DNA from: an uncultured Actinomycetes bacterium
Lineage (GTDB): Bacteria; Actinomycetota; Acidimicrobiia; Acidimicrobiales; RAAP-2
Assembly (NCBI GenBank): GCA_903854175.1
Contig: CAINVQ010000197.1
Location: 1-5,190 of the forward strand
Length of the DNA: 5,190 nt
Direction of reading: 5' to 3'
This document shows, in pieces, positions 1 through 5,070 of the stretch. Made by a program: the position numbers and the translations under genes. The first letter of the stretch is position 1. Every line of letters starts with the position of its first letter. The notes beneath the pieces were generated by a model that worked only from the letters and a program-made list of their open reading frames with translations, made no database searches and was not told the origin of the DNA.

Positions 1-375
1 CGTGGCCCAGGTTGCGCGCTTCACGTACTTTCAATGGACACTGGTGAAAGTTACATTCCACTAAAGCCAGAAGTTTGCTGGCAGCTTCCACTTCATCGTG
101 ACGATGACACCATGGACAACGGTTGGATCATGACTCGCATTGCTCAGTGGGACCGCAGTCACTGGGGTGAAGGTGGCGATGATTTCCACTGGTGGTGCAC
201 CGCAGATGATCTTGCCTTCGTAGGAAAAACTCGCGTCGTTGATTCAATGGCCGAAGAGCTTGCAGCAATGGTTGGAAAAGATGTCTACGCAAAAGTATTG
301 GCGTATATGAATGACCGTGCAGCAAAACCTAAGGGCACGTTCCTACCCCACCCAGTTCTTCGAAAGAAGAATTAG
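1..375 (+). CDS. Conserved hypothetical Cys/His-rich protein, 3' part (5' end outside window)
   Basis: The reading frame is open from the first base of the window to a TAG at 373-375, giving 124 visible residues. The ATG at 34 has no Shine-Dalgarno sequence, and the residues before it (RGPGCALH) look like a conserved motif, so the true start lies upstream. The fragment contains three cysteines (C5, C26 in VCWQLPL, C66 in HWWCT) and nearby histidines (H8, H32, H63), an arrangement that suggests metal binding. From memory, the GPGCALH / KP-VCWQLPL pattern recurs in actinobacterial hypothetical proteins; a link to Cys-rich YkgJ/DUF3109-like proteins is only a guess. The middle (AQWDRSHWGEGG) is tryptophan-rich, and the C-terminus is basic (HPVLRKKN). 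No signal peptide or membrane segment is visible in this part. It converges on the 372-584 gene with a 4-bp overlap. Function unknown; I am sure it is a gene. Confidence 0.85.
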   Translation, partial: RGPGCALHVLSMDTGESYIPLKPEVCWQLPLHRDDDTMDNGWIMTRIAQWDRSHWGEGGDDFHWWCTADDLAFVGKTRVVDSMAEELAAMVGKDVYAKVLAYMNDRAAKPKGTFLPHPVLRKKN

Positions 376-584
376 CCCTCAGCTGCTAGAGGATCTTCTT
401 CATTGAAAGAAGGTCGTGGAAGCGATCCGAGAATTTCGTCATAACGATCTTCTTCAGCTAGACACCACTCAGCGTGGATATCTTCAGGTGCTGAACCACA
501 TTCGTCGCACGTAGTTGCACGAGGTCCGGTGGACTGCTTTAGTTCGCGAGCCTCAACAAAACGGCGGTGGCGTCCTTTTTTCAC
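372..584 (-). CDS. Small zinc-ribbon-like conserved hypothetical protein (70 aa)
   Basis: The protein has 70 residues and starts with GTG at 584-582. GAGGAG at 595-590, five bases upstream, is one of the clearest Shine-Dalgarno sequences in the window and fixes this start. The N-terminus is basic (MKKGRHRRFVEARELK). A cluster follows at C26-x2-C29-x7-H37-x3-C41, which fits a single zinc-knuckle-like site, and then an acidic tail (AEEDRYDE ... NEEDPLAAEG). There is no signal peptide or membrane helix. A basic head, metal knuckle and acidic tail suggest a nucleic-acid or protein-binding accessory factor, but this is inference. The gene is divergent from the 701-922 gene across 116 bp and converges with the 1-375 gene, sharing the TTAG at 372-375. 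I recognise it only as resembling small actinobacterial hypotheticals. The strong ribosome binding site and the spaced Cys/His residues argue against a chance ORF. Confidence 0.8.
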   Translation of the reverse strand: MKKGRHRRFVEARELKQSTGPRATTCDECGSAPEDIHAEWCLAEEDRYDEILGSLPRPSFNEEDPLAAEG

Positions 585-589
585 AACAA

Positions 590-595
590 CTCCTC
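590..595 (-). promoter_or_regulatory. Ribosome binding site of the 372-584 gene
   Basis: On the - strand this reads GAGGAG, with a five-base spacer (TTGTT) before the GTG start at 584-582. It is what decides that start codon. It lies only three bases downstream of the inverted repeat at 599-625. Confidence 0.8.
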
Positions 596-598
596 ACT

Positions 599-625
599 GG
601 TTACGGGCCATATCTGGCGGTAACC
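599..625. repeat. 27-bp imperfect inverted repeat in the divergent intergenic region
   Basis: The outer arms GGTTAC (599-604) and GTAACC (620-625) are perfect complements. The inner arms GCCA (607-610) and TGGC (615-618) are also perfect and enclose a TATC loop. The two arm pairs are separated by GG on one side and G on the other. As RNA on the - strand this would be a ten-pair hairpin with a small asymmetric interior loop, ending three bases before the Shine-Dalgarno sequence of the 372-584 gene. As DNA it could be an operator for a dimeric regulator. No T-run follows it in either direction, so it is not a classical intrinsic terminator. The overlapping 8-bp palindrome ACCGCGGT (623-630) may be incidental. 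Confidence 0.6.
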
Positions 626-655
626 GCGGTGCAGCGCCAACTACACCGAGAAACC

Positions 656-682
656 ATGATACCAACTGCAAGACCGCCTCAA
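656..682 (-). promoter_or_regulatory. Candidate promoter for the 372-584 gene
   Basis: On the - strand a -10-like TATCAT (661-656, five of six matches to TATAAT) is preceded by TTGAGG (682-677, four of six matches to TTGACA) with a 15-bp spacer. That spacer is shorter than the usual 17. Transcription would start near 649, giving a leader of roughly 65 nt that carries the inverted repeat and then the Shine-Dalgarno sequence. The site overlaps where the -35 region of the opposing 701 promoter would be, so the two may compete. The call rests on hexamer matching only. Confidence 0.4.
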
Positions 683-687
683 ACCCG

Positions 688-693
688 TAGCAT
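688..693 (+). promoter_or_regulatory. -10 element for a leaderless transcript of the 701-922 gene
   Basis: TAGCAT fits the TANNNT pattern known for leaderless actinobacterial promoters. It ends seven bases before the ATG at 701, so transcription would begin at or next to the start codon. No Shine-Dalgarno sequence precedes this ATG, which agrees with leaderless translation. No good -35 hexamer is seen, which is common for this promoter class. Confidence 0.5.
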
Positions 694-700
694 GCAAAGT

Positions 701-922
701 ATGAGTGATGCCTTTAATCCCAACGACATGATCCTTCGATTCCGTGAAAGGGCTGAGGCAGTGCGCAAGCGCGGGCTCCCCCCAGTCGAAGGTGCCGAAC
801 GACAAATGTTCATGGATGCTGCGAAGCTTGACTTTCAGGATTACGCAATGTTGGGAGATGCAGTTGCAACTCTGGAAGACGGAGTCTTGCGACTCGAGAT
901 AGATCTACGTCCGCAGAGTTAA
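701..922 (+). CDS. Small conserved hypothetical protein (73 aa)
   Basis: The protein begins MSDAFNPNDMILRFRER and has 73 residues. The first two thirds are strongly charged and probably helical (LRFRERAEAVRKRG, then GAERQMFMDAAKLDFQDY), and the end (GVLRLEIDLRPQS) looks like a short beta hairpin. There are no cysteines, signal peptide or membrane segment. The form, including RGLPPVEGAER and the LEIDLRP ending, resembles a short actinobacterial hypothetical I recall without a function. The frame is open upstream to 515, but a longer product would run antisense over the start of the 372-584 gene and across the divergent promoter region. The ATG at 701 has a correctly placed -10 element for leaderless expression; ATG at 692 is the nearest alternative. 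The TAA stop shares TTAA (919-922) with the convergent lipoprotein gene. I am fairly sure it is real; its role is unknown. Confidence 0.75.
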   Translation: MSDAFNPNDMILRFRERAEAVRKRGLPPVEGAERQMFMDAAKLDFQDYAMLGDAVATLEDGVLRLEIDLRPQS

Positions 923-1359
923 GGAAGTTTGCCCGTTGCAACAGTGATACGCACAGTTGCCGCACTGAGAGTTGCCAGACCCTTCGTGAGCAATGACACT
1001 GCTTCTGCTCGTAGCTGCGGATTCATTCCAGCTTTGTAACACTGGTTCGCTCCGCCGCCCAAATTCGTATACGCGCTCGAAAGCAGATTGGTCGACTGAG
1101 AATCTGGAGTTGGAAGAGAAGCATTCGCAGACTGCACGTCGGTTAAAAAGACACCGCAGACTGTGTGCAGGTCATTAACGCCAAAAGCTGGATCTCCAAG
1201 ATCCTTAATCGAAACTTTTGCATCGTGCACCAACAACTTCAGATTCGTTGAGAAATTACTTTGCTTCACCCAGTCACTCATTGCCGAGTTAAGGCTTATA
1301 GTTCCGCACCCGCTAAGCACAACACCGCAGAACAGAAGAGCGATGATTCGCTTCATCAC
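919..1359 (-). CDS. Small secreted lipoprotein of unknown function
   Basis: The protein has 146 residues from a GTG at 1359-1357, or 145 from the adjacent ATG at 1356-1354. The N-terminus is a type II signal peptide: basic MMKR, hydrophobic IIALLFCGVV, then the lipobox LSGC with C18 as the predicted lipidated residue. The mature part is about 128 residues, rich in Ser/Ala/Leu and probably helical. It has two cysteines (C68 and C107) that could form a disulfide outside the membrane. I recognise no enzyme motif. The start overlaps the tyrS stop: GTGA holds the GTG start plus the TGA stop, and TGATG gives the same coupling for the ATG choice. No Shine-Dalgarno sequence is present, so translation probably depends on ribosomes finishing tyrS. 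Lipoprotein status is well supported; the function is unknown. The link to tyrS is likely operon position rather than shared biochemistry. Confidence 0.85.
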   Translation of the reverse strand: MMKRIIALLFCGVVLSGCGTISLNSAMSDWVKQSNFSTNLKLLVHDAKVSIKDLGDPAFGVNDLHTVCGVFLTDVQSANASLPTPDSQSTNLLSSAYTNLGGGANQCYKAGMNPQLRAEAVSLLTKGLATLSAATVRITVATGKLP

Positions 1360-2639
1360 GCAATAACAATGAGATGCATTTGCTTGCGTCCACGACGTAC
1401 AACCATGTAACGGTCATGAAGGACACTCTTGGCATCAACAGGCAACGCAGCATCAACGCGAAGATTATTTATGTAGACGCCACCTTGCTCGAGGAAACGA
1501 CGAGCTTCACCCTTCGAACTTGCGAGTTCGCAGCGAACCAGTAGATCAATGACATCGATTCCTGCAGCAATCTCTGCTCGACTCATCTTTGAAGATGGTG
1601 CGTCAGAAACAACTTGCAGCAGTGTCTTTTCATCGAGAGTTGCAATCTCTTCACTAAAGAGTGCTTCGCCAGCTCGCTCGGCATTCTTCGCTGCGTCTTC
1701 GCCGTGCACTAGTCCAACAACTTCATTGGCGAGCCTGCGCTGGGCGCTGCGCTCTTGAGGGGCTGTCTTAATTGCGTCATCAAGGCTACTGATTGTGTCG
1801 TGATCAAGGAATGTGAAATACCTCAACAGCAATGGTGTTGTTGCATCATCAGCGTTTAAGAGGTACTGGTGCATCTGGAATGGTGATGTGCGCTCAGCGT
1901 CGAGCCAAATGTTTTCGCCAGATTCAGTTTTTCCGAACTTCGTGCCATCTGCCTTAAGTAGCAATGGCGAGGTAATACCGGCGCCAGAAGACTTACCAGT
2001 AATTTTTCGAATGAGTTCAGTACCCATGGTGATGTTTCCCCATTGATCTGATCCACCTAATTGCACAGTGCAGTCATGGTCAACGTTGAGTCGAAGAAAG
2101 TCATAGGCCTGTAGCAACATGTACGTGAATTCAGTAAATGAAATACCAACGTCATCACGATCGAGCCTTGACTTCACAGAATCTTTAGCAATCATCTGAT
2201 TTACGGTGAAGTGCTTACCAGTGTCACGGAGGAACTCCGTGAGTGAAATCTTGGTGAGCCAGTCGGCATTGTTAAGAAGTAGTCCTTGAGCTTTTCCAGC
2301 GCTTGGGCTGAAATCAAGGAAGCGTGACAACTGACCACGAATACCATCAATATTTTCTTGCAATTGATCGTCAGTAAGAAGAGGACGTTCTACGGCTTTA
2401 AAACTTGGGTCACCAATAAGGCCAGTTCCGCCACCTGCTAGTGCGATAGGTCGGTTTCCTGCTTGCTGGAGACGACGAAGGTTGAGAATTTGAATGAGGC
2501 TACCCAAGTGAAGAGATGCAGCAGTTGGGTCAAAGCCAATGTATGCGGTGACGCCGCCTTTGGAGAGTCGGTCTAGAACTGCATCATCAGTCACCTGATG
2601 GACTAGTCCGCGAAACTTCCAGTCGTCACGAATATTCAT
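1356..2639 (-). CDS. tyrS: Tyrosyl-tRNA synthetase (TyrRS)
   Basis: This cytoplasmic class I synthetase attaches tyrosine to tRNA-Tyr using ATP. The length of 427 residues matches bacterial TyrRS (E. coli 424). The Rossmann catalytic domain shows YIGFDPTAASLHLGS (33-47), holding the HIGH-type motif as HLGS at 44-47. It also shows GGGTGLIGDPS (69-79), the tyrosine-binding FTYMLLQAYD (171-180, with Y173, Q177 and D180) and QLGGSDQWGNI (193-203). The KMSKS-type motif is KFGKT at 234-238, the E. coli form. An anticodon-recognition region follows, then an S4 RNA-binding domain from about 363 to the end (VRCELASSKGEARRFLEQGG). The fourth position of HIGH is Ser instead of the His of E. coli, a tolerated-looking variant. 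The ATG at 2639-2637 lacks a Shine-Dalgarno sequence but has a -10 box placed for a leaderless mRNA. It lies 56 bp downstream of ccdA and overlaps the lipoprotein gene by 4 bp. Confidence 0.97.
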   Translation of the reverse strand: MNIRDDWKFRGLVHQVTDDAVLDRLSKGGVTAYIGFDPTAASLHLGSLIQILNLRRLQQAGNRPIALAGGGTGLIGDPSFKAVERPLLTDDQLQENIDGIRGQLSRFLDFSPSAGKAQGLLLNNADWLTKISLTEFLRDTGKHFTVNQMIAKDSVKSRLDRDDVGISFTEFTYMLLQAYDFLRLNVDHDCTVQLGGSDQWGNITMGTELIRKITGKSSGAGITSPLLLKADGTKFGKTESGENIWLDAERTSPFQMHQYLLNADDATTPLLLRYFTFLDHDTISSLDDAIKTAPQERSAQRRLANEVVGLVHGEDAAKNAERAGEALFSEEIATLDEKTLLQVVSDAPSSKMSRAEIAAGIDVIDLLVRCELASSKGEARRFLEQGGVYINNLRVDAALPVDAKSVLHDRYMVVRRGRKQMHLIVIA

Positions 2640-2645
2640 AGATAC

Positions 2646-2651
2646 ATACTA
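2646..2651 (-). promoter_or_regulatory. -10 element for a leaderless tyrS transcript
   Basis: On the - strand this reads TAGTAT (fits TANNNT; four of six matches to TATAAT) and ends six bases before the tyrS ATG, which places transcription initiation at the start codon. The sequence just upstream of the ATG is pyrimidine-rich (CCCTACTCCT) and cannot act as a Shine-Dalgarno sequence. A weak -35 (TTCAAG) sits 19 bp upstream. I see no T-box leader, tRNA-like element or intrinsic terminator in the 56-bp gap (2640-2695). Confidence 0.55.
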
Positions 2652-2695
2652 GGAGTAGGGCTCTGCAGAACTTGAACCACGTTGTATTTAAATGA

Positions 2696-3439
2696 TTAGA
2701 GAAGCGAGCTTGAAGCCGGTAAATGCACCTGAAGCCAAAGTACAAAGGAATGCCAGACACCACTGATTTCAGCGAGTCCTATCAATATAAGGACAGCACC
2801 ACCAATTTGGCCAATAATTTTGGCATTGCGACGAAGCCACGTTGAAGCACCCGCCATCCATTCTGTTGCGAGTGCCGCAACTACAAAAGGAAGCCCAAGT
2901 CCGAGGCAGTAGACAAACGCGAGCACTGAGCCCCTGAATGCAGTGGCGCCACTTGATGACGCCGCAAGGCCAAGGATCGAACCAAGTGTTGGTCCAATGC
3001 ATGGTGTCCAACCGAGAGCAAACGTAAACCCTAGAAGAGCAGCCCCCGCAATAGATGCCCGTGGAAGGAAGTGGATCTTTCGCTCACGTTGTAAAAAGCT
3101 CGATGGCCACCACCCTGCGAAAAACATTCCAAGAAGTACCGTTACAGCACCAAAAAGAACTTCGAAGATTCTTTGGTTATTACGAAGCTGCACACCAAGT
3201 TGCCCGAACAATGCTCCGAGGCTGACAAAAACAACTGCGAATCCAAATACGAATGCCAAAGAACCAACGACAGCTCTCCCACGACCACTGGCTTTAGTGA
3301 CTGTTCCAGTTGCTCCACCTAGAAACGCTAGGTAACCCGGCAGAAGTGGCAGTACACACGGCGAAACAAAAGAAATAAGTCCCGCCGCAAAAGCGAATGG
3401 CATCGCAGCAACTATCGAGCTTGGGAGTGTGGCTAACAA
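2696..3439 (-). CDS. ccdA: CcdA-type membrane thiol:disulfide transporter
   Basis: This CcdA/DsbD-transmembrane-domain protein carries reducing equivalents from cytoplasmic thioredoxin across the membrane to extracytoplasmic thiol proteins, typically for cytochrome c maturation. The 247 residues contain six hydrophobic segments, near 12-38, 60-80, 92-112, 130-158, 168-192 and 206-238. The two family redox cysteines lie in SPCVLPLLPGY (C28) and GWTPCIGPTLG (C147), each flanked by the conserved prolines. A third cysteine, C178, is not a family hallmark. The start is TTG at 3439-3437, chosen because GAGGA (3450-3446) lies six bases upstream; the ATG at 3403-3401 has no ribosome binding site and would cut into the first helix. 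The start overlaps the menD stop by 7 bp, so the two are almost certainly cotranscribed. The usual partners (ResA/CcsX thioredoxin, ResB, CcsB) are not in the window, so the exact client is inferred. Confidence 0.93.
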   Translation of the reverse strand: MLATLPSSIVAAMPFAFAAGLISFVSPCVLPLLPGYLAFLGGATGTVTKASGRGRAVVGSLAFVFGFAVVFVSLGALFGQLGVQLRNNQRIFEVLFGAVTVLLGMFFAGWWPSSFLQRERKIHFLPRASIAGAALLGFTFALGWTPCIGPTLGSILGLAASSSGATAFRGSVLAFVYCLGLGLPFVVAALATEWMAGASTWLRRNAKIIGQIGGAVLILIGLAEISGVWHSFVLWLQVHLPASSSLL

Positions 3440-5070
3440 ACTAAGTCCTCAATGAGATCAGCAACTTCCTTGTTCCACTGCTCGTGTGCAAGGACGTTGA
3501 CTGTGCGGTCTGGAACATGAGCCACGACAATGCTTAGTCCCTTGCGTTTAAGTCCTGAAGTGATTGCATCATCGAGTTCCTCGAGTGAACGTGCATCTAC
3601 CCCACTATGACCAAACGAGTCTGCAATCTTTGCCAAATCGTGATTTCGTGGTGTACCGAAAAGTTTTTCGAAATCATTTTCAGGTAGCACTTGTGCCTGG
3701 GAAAGAAAATTAAAGATTCCTCCACCTCGATTATTTGAGATCACCAGAACACAGGTTGTTTTCTCATCGCCTGTTCCATCAACAAGAGCAGATACATCGT
3801 GCAGCATTGTTATGTCGCCAATGTACCCAATCGCACTTGATCCACTGGCCACTCCAAGGACTGTAGAAACGACACCGTCAATGCCGTTGACACCGCGGTT
3901 AGAGAAGGTCGGACTTGTTCGCGGCTCAGACCACCACTCCACATCTCGAACGGGCATAGAAGAACCAACAACGATCGCAGCCTTGCTCTCATTTGCGTGA
4001 TGAACTACACGACGAGCAACGAGGGGTTCACTCAGCAACGCAGAAGGTGTTTCAGAAATGCGTAGCCAGTCCCCAACTCGACGTGAGGCCTCTTGCCACA
4101 GTTCTAGAAATTCTGCATCGAACTGTCCACCTGATGATGGAATGAAGTCAAGATGTTTCGCAACGATTCTGTCTGGATCCGCAACAAACCTCTCACCGAA
4201 TGACCAGACTGGAACATTCCAGTTACGAAGCACTTCACCGAGAACTTTTGACGATGGAACTCCACCAACGCGAATCACGATGTCCGGCTTCGCCTTTTCA
4301 ATGAAGTGCTCAGCTCTAAGCAGTGGATCAAAGTAACTCAACGTATCTGGTGCGCTCACATCACCAATAACAACCCAACCCTGAGCTTTCAGGTGTGGAA
4401 CATGTTGAGCGCTTCCAGCACCAACAACGCATAAAACTTTTTGAGGATCAATTGTTGAGCTTGGCAATGAAGTCACAACTTTTTCAGTCCTGACGATTAG
4501 TTCTGGTAGTTCAAGTGGACTCGCAACAAGTGGTTCAATAAATGCAAGATTCATCTGCACTGGTCCCGCATTATTTCCGAGTGTCGAGTTAAATGCTTTT
4601 TGCGCAGTTGCACGCCATGATGACATTGTCTCTTGTTTAGCGACACCTGGTTCGACAAAATCACGGACCATATCGCCAAAGAGTTTGTGCTGATTAATGG
4701 TCTGTGGTGCTCCAACTCCGTGGAGCTCTGGAGGACGATCAGCAGTTAGGACAAGGAGGGGCACGAATGCTTGATCAGCTTCAGCAACACAGGCGTGAAG
4801 TTCTGCGGCAGCAGTACCACTCGTGACAATTATTGCTACTGGCTGCTGTGTAACGAGTGCTCTTCCAATTGCGAAGAATCCAGCGCTTCTCTCGTCAATT
4901 CGTACGTGGAGAGTGAGTTCTTTTCGATTACTAGCAGCAAGAGCCAATGGCGTTGAGCGTGATCCAGGACAGATAACCACGTCACGAAGACCCATGGCAA
5001 TCCACTCATCGAACAAAGTTGCACAGAACGTCGCTTGAAGGACGCTCGTTGTCGGTACGCTTTGTTGCAA
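3433..5070 (-). CDS. menD: MenD, SEPHCHC synthase of menaquinone synthesis
   Basis: MenD is a thiamine-diphosphate, Mg-dependent cytoplasmic enzyme that joins 2-oxoglutarate (with decarboxylation) to isochorismate in the menaquinone pathway. Counting from the TTG at 5070-5068 it has 545 residues (E. coli 556). Visible motifs are PGSRSTPL (35-42), DER with the cofactor-activating Glu at 60, TSGTAAAEL (83-91), TADRPPELHGVGAPQTINQ (109-127), SMPVRD (371-376) and NRGVNGIDG (391-399). The ThDP/Mg motif begins GDITMLHD (418-425) and closes at NNRGGGIFNF (446-455). The TTG start is preferred because AGGAG (5080-5076) lies five bases upstream. GTG at 5076-5074 is an alternative if the mRNA is leaderless. 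TTG at 5112 would add 14 residues overlapping the divergent gene and lacks a spaced ribosome binding site. The TAG stop overlaps the ccdA start, placing menaquinone synthesis and redox maturation in one operon. Confidence 0.95.
   Translation of the reverse strand: MQQSVPTTSVLQATFCATLFDEWIAMGLRDVVICPGSRSTPLALAASNRKELTLHVRIDERSAGFFAIGRALVTQQPVAIIVTSGTAAAELHACVAEADQAFVPLLVLTADRPPELHGVGAPQTINQHKLFGDMVRDFVEPGVAKQETMSSWRATAQKAFNSTLGNNAGPVQMNLAFIEPLVASPLELPELIVRTEKVVTSLPSSTIDPQKVLCVVGAGSAQHVPHLKAQGWVVIGDVSAPDTLSYFDPLLRAEHFIEKAKPDIVIRVGGVPSSKVLGEVLRNWNVPVWSFGERFVADPDRIVAKHLDFIPSSGGQFDAEFLELWQEASRRVGDWLRISETPSALLSEPLVARRVVHHANESKAAIVVGSSMPVRDVEWWSEPRTSPTFSNRGVNGIDGVVSTVLGVASGSSAIGYIGDITMLHDVSALVDGTGDEKTTCVLVISNNRGGGIFNFLSQAQVLPENDFEKLFGTPRNHDLAKIADSFGHSGVDARSLEELDDAITSGLKRKGLSIVVAHVPDRTVNVLAHEQWNKEVADLIEDLVC
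3446..3450 (-). promoter_or_regulatory. Ribosome binding site of ccdA inside the end of menD
   Basis: On the - strand this reads GAGGA, six bases before the TTG start at 3439-3437. It is embedded in the last codons of menD. It selects the TTG over the downstream ATG at 3403-3401. Confidence 0.7.
5056..5061 (+). promoter_or_regulatory. Possible -10 element for the menH-like gene
   Basis: TACGCT fits TANNNT and ends eight bases before the ATG at 5070, compatible with a leaderless transcript. No Shine-Dalgarno sequence precedes that ATG. The element lies inside the first codons of menD. The match is loose and could be chance. Confidence 0.3.

Noticed and set aside
34..36. ATG at 34 as the start of the first gene
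   Set aside because: There is no Shine-Dalgarno or leaderless -10 signal, and the in-frame residues before it look conserved, so it is probably internal.
44..47. Loss of the His in the TyrRS HIGH motif (HLGS at residues 44-47 of the protein encoded at 1356-2639)
   Set aside because: The fourth position of this motif varies in TyrRS, and all other catalytic motifs are intact, so it is not evidence of inactivity. The numbers given are protein residues.
392..415. Stem-loop with CTTCTT/AAGAAG arms near the 372-375 convergence
   Set aside because: It lies within the coding sequence of the small - strand gene, is A/T-weak with one G-T pair, and has no T-run, so it is not a credible terminator.
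515..700. N-terminal extension of the 701-922 gene back to 515
   Set aside because: It would be antisense to the start of the 372-584 gene and run through the divergent promoter region; the added residues look like random translation, and a better start exists at 701.
935..942. GTTGCAAC palindrome near the end of the lipoprotein gene
   Set aside because: It is eight bases, inside coding sequence and expected by chance; no flanking structure supports a terminator or operator.
1549..2056. Open frames opposite to or shifted within tyrS
   Set aside because: They are shadows of tyrS codon structure: low-complexity Ser/Ala-rich translations without ribosome binding sites or recognisable motifs.
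2640..2695. T-box or other riboswitch upstream of tyrS
   Set aside because: The gap is only 56 bp, has no T-box or terminator-like fold, and the -10 box points to transcription starting at the ATG.
2769..5038. Open frames opposite to or shifted within ccdA and menD
   Set aside because: These overlap genes with unmistakable family motifs; their translations show no domains, signal peptides or start signals.
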